From the NCBI GenBank assembly GCA_019787685.1, contig JAHNUO010000003.1:248001-312000 (forward strand): 64,000 bases of DNA, written 5' to 3'. How positions within the stretch are numbered: position 1 is the first letter of the stretch; every line of letters starts with the position of its first letter. The translations under genes and the position numbers were made by a program. The notes beneath the pieces were generated by a model that made no database searches, was not told the DNA's origin, and saw nothing but the letters and a program-made list of their open reading frames with translations. This DNA comes from Chiua virens (taxonomy: Eukaryota > Basidiomycota > Agaricomycetes > Boletales > Boletaceae). Shown here one piece after another: positions 25,797-36,234 of this stretch.

Positions 25797-26743
25797 ATGT
25801 CCAATATCAGCAGCATCAAGGAGTGGGACGACGCGCGTCTCAAGGAGTGCGATGATGACAGCGACGAGCTGTTCGACGCGAAGGCGACGGAGCGGCGACG
25901 ACGGATGAAGGTTCGGAGAGAAGCGGAGGAACGGAGGAAGGCGGAGGAAGCTGAGGAGGCGCGCAAGGCTGAAGAGGCGAGGCGCGAGGCAGAGGAGGCA
26001 GAGAAAGCGAGGAGGGCTGCGGAGGAGCGGAGGAAAGCGGAGGAGCGCGAGGCGCGAGAGGTCGAGGAGGCCAAGAAAAGGGTGAGTGGTTCACAACGTC
26101 TGGCTTCCGGAGCTGACGGAGTTACTAGGCCGAGGAGGTCCGTGCGGAGCAGAGTGCTCCCAAGGAGAAGGGCAAGGAGAAGGAGAAGGCGCGAGGGTCA
26201 GAGTGGGAGGCATGCACTAGGTGCGAGGACCGAGGCCTGGAGTGCGTACTGGGCGTGGGGAGGAAGTCGACGGCTTGCGAGCCTTGTCGAGACGCCAAGG
26301 TGAAGTGCGAGAGGCCCGGAGAGGAGGTGACGGAGAAGAGGGTGCGCCGGAGGAAACGGGTGGAGGAATCGGAGGAGGTGCCGAAGTCGAAGAAGAAGGC
26401 GAGGACCGAGTCGTTGTCCGCTGGTCCGAGCGGGGCTCAAGTCTCGTCTCTTCCGGAGACGTTCGTGCAGGTGGCGGAGTCGTGGGCGGGAGTTGCGAAG
26501 CAGATGACGGAGGCCGTAAGGGATCTCCAAGCGGCGATGAGGTCGCAAAACAGGCATCTGGATTACCAGAACGCTCTGTTATTGAGGCTCGTGGAGCTGA
26601 AGGTGGAGGAGGTGTACGGAGCGAAGTTGGAGGAGTCGGATGATGAGGATGTCGATGCGGAGGTGGGCGAAAAGGAGCTTGCGGAGATGGGCACGGAGGT
26701 GGAGATGGGTGACTCGGCGGATGCGGAGGGAGAAGTAGAGTAG
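25797..26743 (+). CDS. Coiled-coil/Zn2Cys6-type cargo protein of the LTR element
   Basis: Two exons (25797-26081, 26129-26743; intron GTGAGT...CTAG) give 299 residues. Residues 35-95 are a nearly uninterrupted Glu/Ala/Arg/Lys heptad-like helix (AEEARKAEEARREAEEAEKA). Then comes CTRCEDRGLEC and, ten residues later, CEPCRDAKVKC: CX2CX6C-X10-CX2CX6C, the spacing of the fungal Zn(II)2Cys6 DNA-binding cluster. A basic stretch (KRVRRRKRVEE), a helical segment and an acidic C-terminus (ESDDEDVDAE) complete it. The order basic-zinc-acidic suggests a nuclear DNA-binding protein. The gene lies antisense to the retroelement, has its own TATA box and is fully open, so it may still be expressed. The role is unknown; it could be an acquired regulator or a silencing antagonist, but that is speculation. 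Confidence 0.72.
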
Positions 26744-26840
26744 AATAGAATGTACTTATGAAGTTGCAAAAAGCAACAAGATACGATTCTCGGAGGAAAA
26801 CGGAGTGAGCGGAGATGGAAGTGTGGGGAACGGGAGGTCC

Positions 26841-26877
26841 ATATCCCCCTCTTAGGCTAGACGTCCCAGCGTCTAGC
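26841..26877 (-). promoter_or_regulatory. Second polypurine-like tract plus hairpin inside family-1 element
   Basis: The plus strand reads ATATCCCCCTCTTAGGC, nearly the same as the GTATCCCCCTTTTAGGC at the 3' tract. It is followed by an 8-bp perfect stem (GCTAGACG/CGTCTAGC, 26856-26863 with 26870-26877). The two tract-plus-hairpin units bracket the cargo gene. Confidence 0.5.
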
Positions 26878-27529
26878 AGCGGAGGTGGACGGAGGGAGTT
26901 CGGGGTACGAAGGAGGAGGGATGTGAGTGCCTTTCAAAGTAATCCAGGAAAAAACGGTATACGTCGCTGAGGTTCCATGGAGTTTTCAATGTCGAGCAAG
27001 GAGGGATGACCGGAGTAACCTAGAGGATCAGAGTAATAGCCGGAGTTGCCAGAGGGAACACCCAAAGGCGCAGAGTCGAGCTCATATGTGTTGGCGTCCA
27101 TGTTCAGGTGAACAGAAAAAGTTACTGTCCATAACTCGTCACTCAACGGAGTGTTAGCGAGCGGATCAGTGGTATCCAAGAATCAAGAGAACAGGGGGAC
27201 CCAACGGAGGTGCACGGAGTGCGGTCGGAGTGATCATAGGGTAAGGTCGGAGGAGTTATGAGGAGGTCGGGGATGAGAGTCGGGGTAAACGGAGTTGAGG
27301 CTCGGGGTAAACGGAGTTCTGGGGAGTGGAGGGGTAGGGAGTATCGAGGTGAAGAATCATGTCCTCGAACTCTCTTGGGGTGAAAAGAAGAAGGGAGGTG
27401 ACGACATAAACTGAAGTTCATGAGGTCCAGAGTGTCGAAAAGACTGGATGCGTTGGTTCTGAATATACTCCTTATTGTGCAGTAGAAGGTAACGCTCCTT
27501 CAGAATACACGGAGTCGGGGGTCGGAGGC
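26878..27529. other. Non-coding stretch between gag and cargo gene
   Basis: Rich in CGGAG on the plus strand. Minus-strand frames here (27421-27143, 27179-26934) are open but carry no protease, reverse transcriptase or other motif that I recognise. It may be the remnant of a deleted pol. Confidence 0.4.
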
Positions 27530-28441
27530 TTAGTCGGTGTCCTCGGAGGAGGATACCGGAGTTGCTCGCGTAGCACGGGGCTTTGCAGAGCGAGAAGTGG
27601 ACTTGGGGCAGTCCTTAGCCTTATGTCCTGGGAGGCCACAGAACATACATAGGAAGAGGTCGAAACGTCTCTGACGTTCGACGGAGGTGAGTTTACCGTC
27701 TTCACCGAGTGGTGATTCAGGTTCTTGGGGTGCGGAGGTAGACTCGACGGAGTCGTCGGAGTCATATTCTTGGTCGGATTCGGAGATAGGAGGTGATGCG
27801 GATGCGGAGTTTCTGGAGGATTGCACGGAGGCGCGATTAATCTTGGAGTTGCGCTCCCAATGGTGAGCATCGATAGCTTGTGCCATGTAACGCATTTCAG
27901 AGAGCCTTGGGGGTTTGCCTACGCGAGAGATTTCGTCTTTGATGTGGTTTGGCAGACCATTGTAGAAATGGGTACGGAGAGCACCTTCTCCATAACCACG
28001 GACTTGAGCAGCTAAGCGGTTAAACTCAACTACATATTTGTTGATCCTTTGTCCATCACTCATGGACAGATCTCGGAGTTCGTACTCCGCGTCTCTGACC
28101 GGATCGTGCGGACCAAAGTTCGTCTGGAGTTCCAGAACGAAGTCGGTGTAGTGATCTTTCCAGAGGGGACGGGAGACGGAGGGGTCAGATTCGAGGAGGT
28201 CGGGTTCAAACCATTCAAGGGCAATTCCTTTCAGATAAGACAGTGCAAATGTGACTTTGGCATGGTCTGAGCGGAAAGCCTTGGGACGGTCCTGGAAGTT
28301 CAACTTGCATTGAATGAGAAAGACTCGGAGTTTGTGGGGGCTTGTCCCATCAAACTGATCAGGTTCTCTGACTTTAGTGCGAGGGGAGGAGCTAGAGGAG
28401 GGGTGACGAGAGGACATAGGTCGTGAGGTGACTGATGACAA
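27530..28441 (-). CDS. Ty3/gypsy-type Gag of family-1 element
   Basis: A single 303-residue frame with ATG at 28441, 16 bases from the end of the LTR. The capsid region contains REPDQFDGTSPHKLRVFLIQ, YLKGIALEWFEPDL, ELRDLSMSDGQRINKYVVEF and YNGLPNHIKDEI, the usual retrotransposon gag order. A zinc knuckle CMFCGLPGHKAKDC (CX2CX4HX4C) lies near residue 270. The protein would coat the element's RNA and form virus-like particles. The frame is uninterrupted, so packaging may work even though pol is absent. Dependence on another element for reverse transcriptase and integrase is inferred. Confidence 0.88.
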   Translation of the reverse strand: MSSVTSRPMSSRHPSSSSSPRTKVREPDQFDGTSPHKLRVFLIQCKLNFQDRPKAFRSDHAKVTFALSYLKGIALEWFEPDLLESDPSVSRPLWKDHYTDFVLELQTNFGPHDPVRDAEYELRDLSMSDGQRINKYVVEFNRLAAQVRGYGEGALRTHFYNGLPNHIKDEISRVGKPPRLSEMRYMAQAIDAHHWERNSKINRASVQSSRNSASASPPISESDQEYDSDDSVESTSAPQEPESPLGEDGKLTSVERQRRFDLFLCMFCGLPGHKAKDCPKSTSRSAKPRATRATPVSSSEDTD

Positions 28442-28446
28442 GGAGC

Positions 28447-28457
28447 AGTCTGAATAT
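28447..28457 (-). promoter_or_regulatory. Self-complementary primer-binding site, family 1
   Basis: Two bases inside the 5' LTR the sense strand reads ATATTCAGACT, the exact reverse complement of AGTCTGAATAT at 28702-28692 in the same LTR, which lies where the transcript should begin. This is the arrangement of Tf1/sushi elements, which prime reverse transcription with the 5' end of their own RNA and not a tRNA. Confidence 0.75.
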
Positions 28458-28459
28458 AC

Positions 28460-29014
28460 TGTTAGAGACCGTGCAACTCAGAGGTAGCCAACTCCGGATC
28501 TCCGGAGTTGTAACGTCGGACGGGACTTGGCTTCACCGTATGTGGTGCACCCTTGTCACAGTCTGTCCCTATATTTCGGACGTGCGGAGAACGGAGGTAG
28601 ATATATGACTCAACACATAAAGTGGAGTCGAGCGGAGTAAAGACCGTCAAGGTCTTACGGAGTGTTCGGAGTGAGTCGTACAAATAAACTAATATTCAGA
28701 CTGAGGGTACACAGTCATGGTACTACAGTTTATATACTCGGAGTGGAATGGAGATTAGTAATGGAGTTGGTAAGAACTGAGTAAGACGGAAGATCGGGAA
28801 ACTACATAGCCGGAGGTAAGTCGGGTACTGAAAAAGCCAGAGCTGTGCTCATAAGCGAGACACAGGTTATGTACTAATATAAAAGAGGAAACATATATAC
28901 GTAACGGAGGTCCGGGGTCACGGAGTTGCGTCCTGAGGGAGATCGACCCGGAGTTATCGTCTAAGAGAAACGGAGTTATATTCGGAGGAACGGAGAACGG
29001 AGCGGTATATGACA
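28460..29014 (-). repeat. 5' LTR of family-1 element
   Basis: 555 bp, near-identical to the left copy. TATA box on the minus strand at 28736-28729 and predicted transcript start at about 28702. Followed after two bases by the primer-binding site. Confidence 0.92.
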
Positions 29015-29642
29015 ATGGCCAGCCATACCCATCTGACGTAAAACTCTGTCTCTATGACGCTTTGACGAGCTTGTTCGACCTGCAAGCGGTTGTACTGGAG
29101 TTGTAGCAGGTCGTGCTGGACCATCTGATCTGCGAGGTCCTTCTGAAGGATACTGATGTGATAGTCAGTTCGCGCGGTTGCTATCAAGAGCTGGGCTTCC
29201 GACGAAGTGTGCGGAGGAGGTATTTCTTGGTTGTTAATAGGTGGTTGCACAGTGGTTGGCTGGACATTGAGCAGAGCGTAAGTCTTAGATAAGCATTGAA
29301 GAAATGAGATATGATCCACTTACCTCGTCAGGGACTGGTGCCTGGCTAAGGCTGGTACCTCCTAGAATAGGCACTGTGGACTCCTGCTTGGGGCTCAATT
29401 GATACATGTTGGAGGGAGTAAAATTCAAGTGGGGTGTGTGTGTCGCGTCGTTGGGATTCTTTGATGGAAATATGTGCTAACACATGTGTACATAATTGGC
29501 TGTGATCATGATGTTGCTTTCGCGGTGCTTCAAGTGGCCAGCTATTTGCATGCAGTAAGTATATCAACGCAACCGCTAAGGTCCAATGTTGTCCTTGAGA
29601 GCACTAACAACGTGCCCAAAGTGAAAAAGAAATTGTGATGTA

Positions 29643-29893
29643 CATCAGTGGAACAGCCTTCACACTGTTGAAAGTTTGGGCTTGCCACACAAGTAAATCA
29701 ATGTCTAGGCTCACAAAAACTATCTCAATTGGCTTCATTTGATGGAAATTTTACCTTGTGAAATTTTGAGAAGAAGTTTAGAGGCAGGATTTTTTTTCGA
29801 AAATCTGTCCAGTTCTAGACAGTTGGGAACCTTTCTGTCGAAAACTGTCCAGAGCTGTCCAGCACTGTCCAGATAATGGTTGGTTTGCTGATG
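29643..29893 (+). mobile_element. 251-bp MITE, copy 1
   Basis: CATCAG...CTGATG termini, flanked by TA on both sides (29641-29642 and 29894-29895). Identical by eye to 53240-53490. No coding capacity. The right half carries five copies of CTGTCCAG or close variants. It sits just upstream of the Plavaka transposase relic. Confidence 0.75.
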
Positions 29894-29906
29894 TACAGAA
29901 AAACTC

Positions 29907-32900
29907 TCCTTTTGTCCTGATTGTGGTAAACATTTTTCGAGTGAAACGAACGTGCTCCGTCACATGAACCAACCCTCGAACACTTGTGGTTCTCTCATTC
30001 ATGATGACTTGCCGGTCCTGGACCAAGCCCAGACCCACCAACAACCTGTCTATCCCAATCACAATGCCTCAACTGAAGCAACCAGACTATTCCATCCAAA
30101 CTCATCGCCAGATCGGTTCCACTCTCAGTCAAGGTCCTGCATCGACACTGCTTCCGACTCGGAATCGGGTACCTTCTATGATGAGAATCATACCGCAGGA
30201 TTTGTGGATTTCGGTTCAGATCGGATGCACCCAGAATTCCCTTCCTCACCTCCCCCAGACTTAGACTCGGACTCGCTTCCGAACGTGGAATACCATCCAA
30301 ACGCACCTCAAGTGTTCCCTGGTGGTAAGATGTTCATGGATGAGTTCTTCTCGGATAAGTACGGACCATTGTGTCAGGAGAACTTACATTATCCTTTCGC
30401 TTCGCGGGAAGACTGGCAACTCGGGTCATGGCTATTGCGCTCGGGTCTCAGCATGGCAGCAATCGACAAGTTTTTGTCGCTGGACCTGGTGAGTAACAAC
30501 TTCGTTCTCCGTTTTATTTCAATTCATTGAGATCGGAATCCCATAGATCAAGACACTACCAGTTTCTTTCCGCTCCGCAAAGAAGCTATGCCTACTCTCG
30601 GAGATCCTGCCAACCGGACCTCATTGGAAATCTCTTTCAATCCACCCGTCAGTCCCGACTAAGCGTGCCGTGACACTCTATTACAGAGACCCCATCGAGT
30701 GCCTTCAAGCGTTACTTAGCCATCCACTCTTCGAGCGACACATTTCCTTTGTTCCTCGCAAAGTATGGACGACTGCCACTTGATCAGTTCGTATCTATGA
30801 GGACTGGCTCTCAGGGAACCATGCTTGGGAATTACAGGTGAGGTTCAGGTTCAAATACAAGTAGTCCTAGTGTATCTCACCTCCTCTCCTTCAGGACACT
30901 CTACCAGTTGGGTCCACGTTGCTAGGCGTTACGCTGTCATCTGACAAGACTAACATTTCTGTCATGTCCGGGAATCACATGGTGCACCCGTTGCTCATCA
31001 GTCTCGCCAACCTTGAACCCGACATTCGCAGTAAAGGCTCTCTCCATGGCCACCTTCTTCTCGCGCTCCTACCAGTCCCCTCTTTTATTCACAAGAAATC
31101 ACGCATCTGCGGGCTTTTGTCCGATCGTTTATTCCACCAATGCCTGGACATTGTCTTGCATCTGTTGAAAGTTGCCGCCACCATTGGTGTTATGATGAGT
31201 GACCCGGTTGGTAATTTACGGTATTGTTACACTCCCCTTGCCACATGCACCGCCAACACTCCAGAACAAAGTTCACTTGCAGGTACTAGTACTTGAGCGT
31301 CCCCCATCTCCACAGCAACATACGAGCAGTTCGGCGATAACATCCTTTACCCATGTCGCAACGGTGATGAAACTAGACGCCAAATCCTTGCAATATGCTC
31401 AAAATCATCTCCAGACGATTACATCAGCTTTCTCAAATATGCAAAGTCATACGGCCTTAATGGGGTCGATGTTCCATTCTGGATAGACTGGCCCCTGGCG
31501 AATCCGGGGAGATTTTTGAAGCCGGAGGTTCTTCACCATTTTCACAGGTTCTTTTTCGATCATGATCTACAATGGTGCATCGTTGTGCTAGGCGATGCTG
31601 AGCTCAATTACCGTTTCACCCTTATTCGCACACTTGTCGGATATTGCGCCTTTAGGGAGGGAGTTTCAAAGTTGAAACAAGTGACCGGACGGGACCATCG
31701 TTTGATGCAACGGTACATTGTTGGAGCCATCTCCAGTGCAGTTCCTCAGTGTTTCCTGATTGCGGTCCATGTGCTCATGGACTTCTGATACATTGCTCAA
31801 CTATCTTCCTTCAATGACCATGTCTTATCGTGATTGGATGCTTCCCTCAAGTTATTTCACGACCACAAAGATTCGATTATTACTGCTGGTGCTCATTCCG
31901 AACATTTCCGCATTCCCAAACTGGAACTTTTGCAGCACGTCGTACCTTCCATCTGAGATTCAGGTGCAGTGATGCAGTGGAGTGCCGACGTCACGGAGCA
32001 CGCACATGTCACAGAGGTCAAGAATCCTGCACGTGCTGGGAATAATCAAAACTATTATTCTCAGATCGTGCAGCATCTGGATCGTGCTGAGAAATGTTTT
32101 CGGTTTGACCTTGTGACAGAGATCGCGATCAAGCATAGGCTCGAAGATCAACCAGACGACGACAACGAGACGGAGGAAGCGAATGACGAGGAGAATGACG
32201 GGGAGCATGAGCCCAATGAGGAAACCCAGAATTTACTGCTCTACAACTCTCCCAATTGCAAAATCATGGACTACTTCAAAGTCACTGTTGCATTGGCCAA
32301 CAATATGCGTCCCGGGGTACCACTACCTCTTCAAACATTTGCGTCATCTACTATGGCTTTCCACTTAGCTCTCAAACCCTCTTTTAGCATGACCATAACA
32401 GAAGCTTCAGAACGTTTTAGCCTCCCCGACTTGAATGATGCCATCCAAGTGTGCCTAGATCGCTGTTCAAATGGTGAACCACATGATCTGACAGGGCGAA
32501 GACCAGCTACGTTTGACTCTATCCTTTTGATGGACAGACTGCAAATTTGGTCTAAAATCTGGGTGCAACTGCGTACGTGGCACAACCCAGAATCCGTCAA
32601 GCCCCCACAAACCCTCGTAATTGCCCCCCCTTGCAACAACATCCTTGTGGCTGTTATGATTGTGCAATCATCAGCCCTACAGCCAGTAGTGATTGGCCTT
32701 GCGGAGGTTTGAATGGTACGTACATGCTTTCACGTCGTCAACTCCCTCACATGGACTGAATCTAGTCACAGGGCATCTCGTCGTACAACTCCGTCTTGTT
32801 TTCCACGTACCTGGTATCAACATGTTCTTTGCCTACGTGCACCGCTTCAATGTCTCATCTGGAGCAGACTTTGCATCTGGTCTACATTCTCTGAAATGGG

Positions 32901-33109
32901 CAACAAGAAGGGACGGTTCGCGCCTCAGAGACGTGATACCTCTGGACTGTATTCGTTCACCCGCTCACATTATCCTGCAGTTTGGTAAGGAAGCCAACTT
33001 GCACCTTACTGTCCACAATAGCTATGAGCTCTGCACCGACTTTTGGCTCAACAAATACTGGAATAAGCAAGCCTACAATGACATCAAGTGTCAAATATGT
33101 GGCACGTAG
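29907..33109 (+). pseudogene. Plavaka-type transposase, decayed
   Basis: A C2H2-like start (FCPDCGKHFSSETNVLRHM) is followed by YPFASREDWQLGSWLLRSGL, SMAAIDKFLSL, TLYYRDPIECLQALL, LLGVTLSSDKTNISVMSGN and HPLLISLANL, then HQCLDIVLHLLK, GVMMSDPVGNLRYCYTPLA, VPFWIDWPLANPGRFL, LKQVTGRDHRLMQRYIV, QWSADVTEHAHVTEVKNPAR and QHLDRAEKCFRFDL. This is the block order I know from Plavaka transposases (CMC-related DNA transposons of Agaricomycetes). The frame is broken by several stops, for example near 30780, 31297, 31788, 31830 and 31970, and by acidic inserts near 32200. Terminal repeats were not found. It is dead as a transposase. Confidence 0.75.
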
Positions 33110-33160
33110 ACAGCAGATTGGCAATTGTACAGCGTCTGTTTCATCCCCAACTTCAGCTCG

Positions 33161-35563
33161 ATGAATGTCAAACCACCACCTCGAAATGCTATCACCTCGA
33201 ACTCATTCACACCATTTATCCTGAAAACGGCATCAATACCCACTTCTGTGAAGCTCTACCAGGCTGTGCCTCTAGACCAGGACCTGCAAAACGAATTGCT
33301 CAATGCCACCCTCGAGGAGCCACCGCGGTGGAGGAGGGACAACAAGTCGAAGCATGACCTGCAATACGTCCAGTACATGTTTCGGATCTATCAGTCGCAT
33401 ATGAAGGTTCAAACCCCAGATCTCTCACTGTTGAGTGAGGAACTTTATGACCATAAGTCTCACACTTGGCAGCCGCTTGTGATCCCATTCGTTCTTTGGG
33501 CCCGGGCACCTTGAGAATCTTCCACCGCCACAGCTACCAGTAGGGGGATGCAGAACGGGAGAGCATCCAAATTCAAGTTGTCGGAGGGTAGTTCGTCGGG
33601 ATGACGTCGTAAGAACCACAGTCAGTGACAATTCACCATTACGAGGACAGTGCAAGACTCCGACCTTAATCCGGTGATGGAGAGCGAAGAAGGCACGTAC
33701 ATACCAAAGCCAGGGTCAGAGGAGACGAAGGTGGCATCGTGGCTAAACCATGTACTGGACGCTGTGCATCCGTCACACTTGACAGGCCCAACTTGACGGG
33801 CACGCACAAGACTGCAAACGTGAGTTCTGGCTGATGAACAACGTCGCTGGTCTGCTGAATTTGCTACAAGACCTGCACCAGTGGATGTAGACTTGAAGAT
33901 GAAACCTGACATCGCGCTTCTCCAGAAGGATCTGTTTGACCCCAATGGGCCAAACTCGTGGCGTCACATCGTGTCTTTCATCGAGCTCACTAGCTTGGAA
34001 GACTTGTCCTCTCTGTGGAAGCAAGTCACGAGGAAAGCCTATGCCGTTTTCGTGTCACAACCTGGCCGTCAGTTTCTGATCGTGCTATCCATCTTTTGCT
34101 GCCAGCAATTCCGCTTTCACCTTTTTGACCATTCCGGTATTGCCCACTCGTTAGCGTATTCTCTTCACCGTCAAGCTGACGTCCTTCTCCATGTACTTTA
34201 CATGCTCGCCTTCGCCCCCAAGGAGTTTGTTGGTTACGATCCCACGATCTTCTTCTCTCCTGTCGTTGACTGATGCCTTTGACTGCGTCATTCTCCGACA
34301 ATTCGAATTGGTGACGAAGAATACATCATCACAAGGCTCATTTTCAGCAGCGACTCTATCTGTGGATGGGGAACACTTTGCTTTGCTGTGAAGAAAGCTG
34401 GTTCTGCCAAAGAGTATGTTGTCAAGACCTCTTGGACTCACGTTGGGCACGCCACAACTGAGGAACAGATGTTGGAGTGAATAAAGGAGAAAGGATTGGT
34501 GCATGGGCTTCCTACTCTCATCAGGGCGTGGACAGTTGTAATAAATGGGGTAGAGGATTCAACCGCCCTACGCCGACCCGATTATCTATACTCTATGGAT
34601 GACACTGCAGAGGTTCGCATCCATTGTTGCTTACTTCTCGACCCCCTTGGTGCCCCGTTAGATGAATTCTGTTGCATCCAGGAACTTCTCAGCGTCTTCA
34701 TCGACATCATCGATGGTCAGTATCAAGCTGGTTGTGCGAGTTACGATGGCGCTAATAAAATAATAGTTCACGAGTTACTTGTCCGCGAATGTAACATTCT
34801 ACATTGGGACATCAGCATTCGGAATTTGCTGATGTACGTGTTTGATTATGGCTGCGGTGAAGAATGGCCATTTGCATCAAAGAATTTGAACATTCTCAGC
34901 CGTCTAGCTAGTAAGAGAGAACAAATACTCCGAAAGCACAAGTACCGCTGCAGTCTCTTGATCAATTTCGATTACACCAAGCTAATGGAGGATGAATCAA
35001 CCATATCTGAGGGTGAACAAACGGTACGTTGCTTTTGCTCATGTGCCACCATATTGAACTCACTTGCGTTCTCACCCAGGGCACAATTCCCTTCATGGCA
35101 CTCGACATCTTACGTGCCTTTGGGCCTGAACCCTTGTACAACACTGCTCATAAGCCAGAACACAATCTTGAATCGCTTATTTATGTCTTCATCTGGATTT
35201 GTGTTCTCTACACGGGTCCAGGAGAGAAGTCTCTCCCTGCTCACACCACGTGTTTGGAGCACTGGGTGAACTGTAAAACGCCTTCTGATATAGAATCCCT
35301 CTGGACTAAGAAGACTGGAGAAGTCTACATGCAAGTCACACTAAATCACTTCACACCATACTTTCAGTGCCTCAAGCCTTGGGTTCAACAACTTTACGCT
35401 GCGATTGCTCGTAGCCGTTTGGGTTTGAATCAGACGCCCCTCACTTACGACATTCTGAGAGAGATCTTTCTCAATGGCTTCTTCAACGTGCAGGAGCCAG
35501 TGGCAGACAGCGGTGTCACCCCAGCGGAGCACACTCAGAAAATTTTGGGGATTAATCCATGAG
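33161..35563 (+). pseudogene. FunK1-family protein kinase, partly decayed
   Basis: The N-terminal part starts MNVKPPPRNAITSNSFTPF. Further on come DLKMKPDIALLQKDLFDP and a SLSSLWKQVTRKAYAVFVSQ-like segment. The kinase core begins ICGWGTLCFAVKKAGSAKEY, with the lysine in YVVKTSW, a catalytic-loop variant NILHWDISIRNLLM, a metal-binding variant LLINFDYTKLM, and after a GTACGT...CAG intron the block GTIPFMALDIL, then HNLESLIYVFIWICVLYTGP. This order defines FunK1, an expanded kinase family of mushroom fungi. Stops at about 34270 and 34478 break the frame unless hidden introns remove them. Substrates are unknown. It directly follows the Plavaka relic on the same strand. Confidence 0.7.
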
Positions 35564-36234
35564 CCCAGAACTTGAAGCGCAAAACTGACGTTCACATGGC
35601 GCATACTTCGAAGCGACTTCACCGATAAATGCCTTGGCTAGGGACCAACACGCAGGCCCAAGAGCGTAAAACTGCGGCTGCCGACTTGATGCGTATCTCG
35701 AAGTGAATTCACCGATAAAATGTCCTGGCCTCGGCCTGAGTCATGCAATATGTCCAGACGGCTTAGATCCTTTCTATATCAATATCATATGTACTAGTGT
35801 TTGTCCTGTACATGTCCCCAATGTAAATGTAAACCTTACTACCAATTTGGCAAGTCACATGAAGTCACACAGTCATACAAAGTCACTTCCCGATACACAT
35901 TGCATGCTTAAGCCTACTACGTGTTCAGATCTTGCCTCTGACTCACCGGCACCTATGACCGGCTAGTGTGAACATTCAAGATTATGGTTTGATGCCCAGC
36001 AATAATGCCTGCATTGGTTGCTGTGGGGCGGCATGGATTTTAGCGGTGGTAATGTCATTCCAAGGTCAGCTTGTGGTCTGGTGTGCGTTTTGATGACTCA
36101 TTGTGGAGTCATTCACGTTGGCGACGTGGCTACATAAATCTCATGCCACGACTGTTTCTAGTCATGCCTTCATCGACATCTCCTCCACCCCCTCCGTCAT
36201 TCTACCTCTGAGTCTCTTTGTTTCTCATTCATCA
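35564..36234 (+). other. Intergenic with a short imperfect direct repeat
   Basis: TTCACCGATAAA within a CGAAG-containing context occurs near 35619 and again near 35709, about 90 bp apart, probably a local tandem duplication. No gene seen otherwise. Confidence 0.35.

Larger units (their letters stand above)
25053..29014 (-). mobile_element. Non-autonomous gag-only LTR retrotransposon carrying an antisense cargo gene (family 1)
   Basis: Two 555-bp LTRs in the same orientation (25053-25607 and 28460-29014) bracket 2.85 kb. The 5-bp target duplication ATGGC occurs just left of 25053 and just right of 29014, so this is one intact insertion. The sense strand is minus: primer-binding site beside the right LTR, purine tract beside the left LTR, gag in between. 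No protease, reverse transcriptase, RNase H or integrase is present, so it must depend on enzymes in trans. Between gag and the left LTR lies a two-exon gene on the opposite strand with its own TATA box. The LTRs differ at about seven sites by eye, all transitions, implying fairly recent insertion. Two further LTRs of this family lie at 54.3-57 kb. Confidence 0.9.
24921..29407 (-). pseudogene. Small unrecognised gene split by a family-1 LTR element
   Basis: Reading leftward from ATG 29407: exon 1 MYQLSPKQESTVPILGG to APVPDE, an intron of about 40 bp, then TYALLNVQPTTVQPPINN through a helical, Gln-rich stretch ending YVRWVWLAI. There the LTR element 25053-29014 intervenes. With the element and one copy of its 5-bp target duplication removed, the frame continues RKSGYYPSLVCSDRDTLQPY and ends at 24921. 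The protein, about 170 residues, has a central coiled-coil-like segment and no family I know. The insertion ends its function unless the truncated N-terminal part still works. Confidence 0.55.

Noticed and set aside
25900..26070. GCGGAGGA-rich stretch that could be a simple repeat
   Set aside because: It is in-frame coding for a Glu/Ala/Arg helix with codon variation.
30000..33000. KDZ (Kyakuja-Dileera-Zisupton) transposase
   Set aside because: The block order with FASREDWQL, LSSDKTNIS and QWSADVTEHAH fits Plavaka as I know it better than KDZ.
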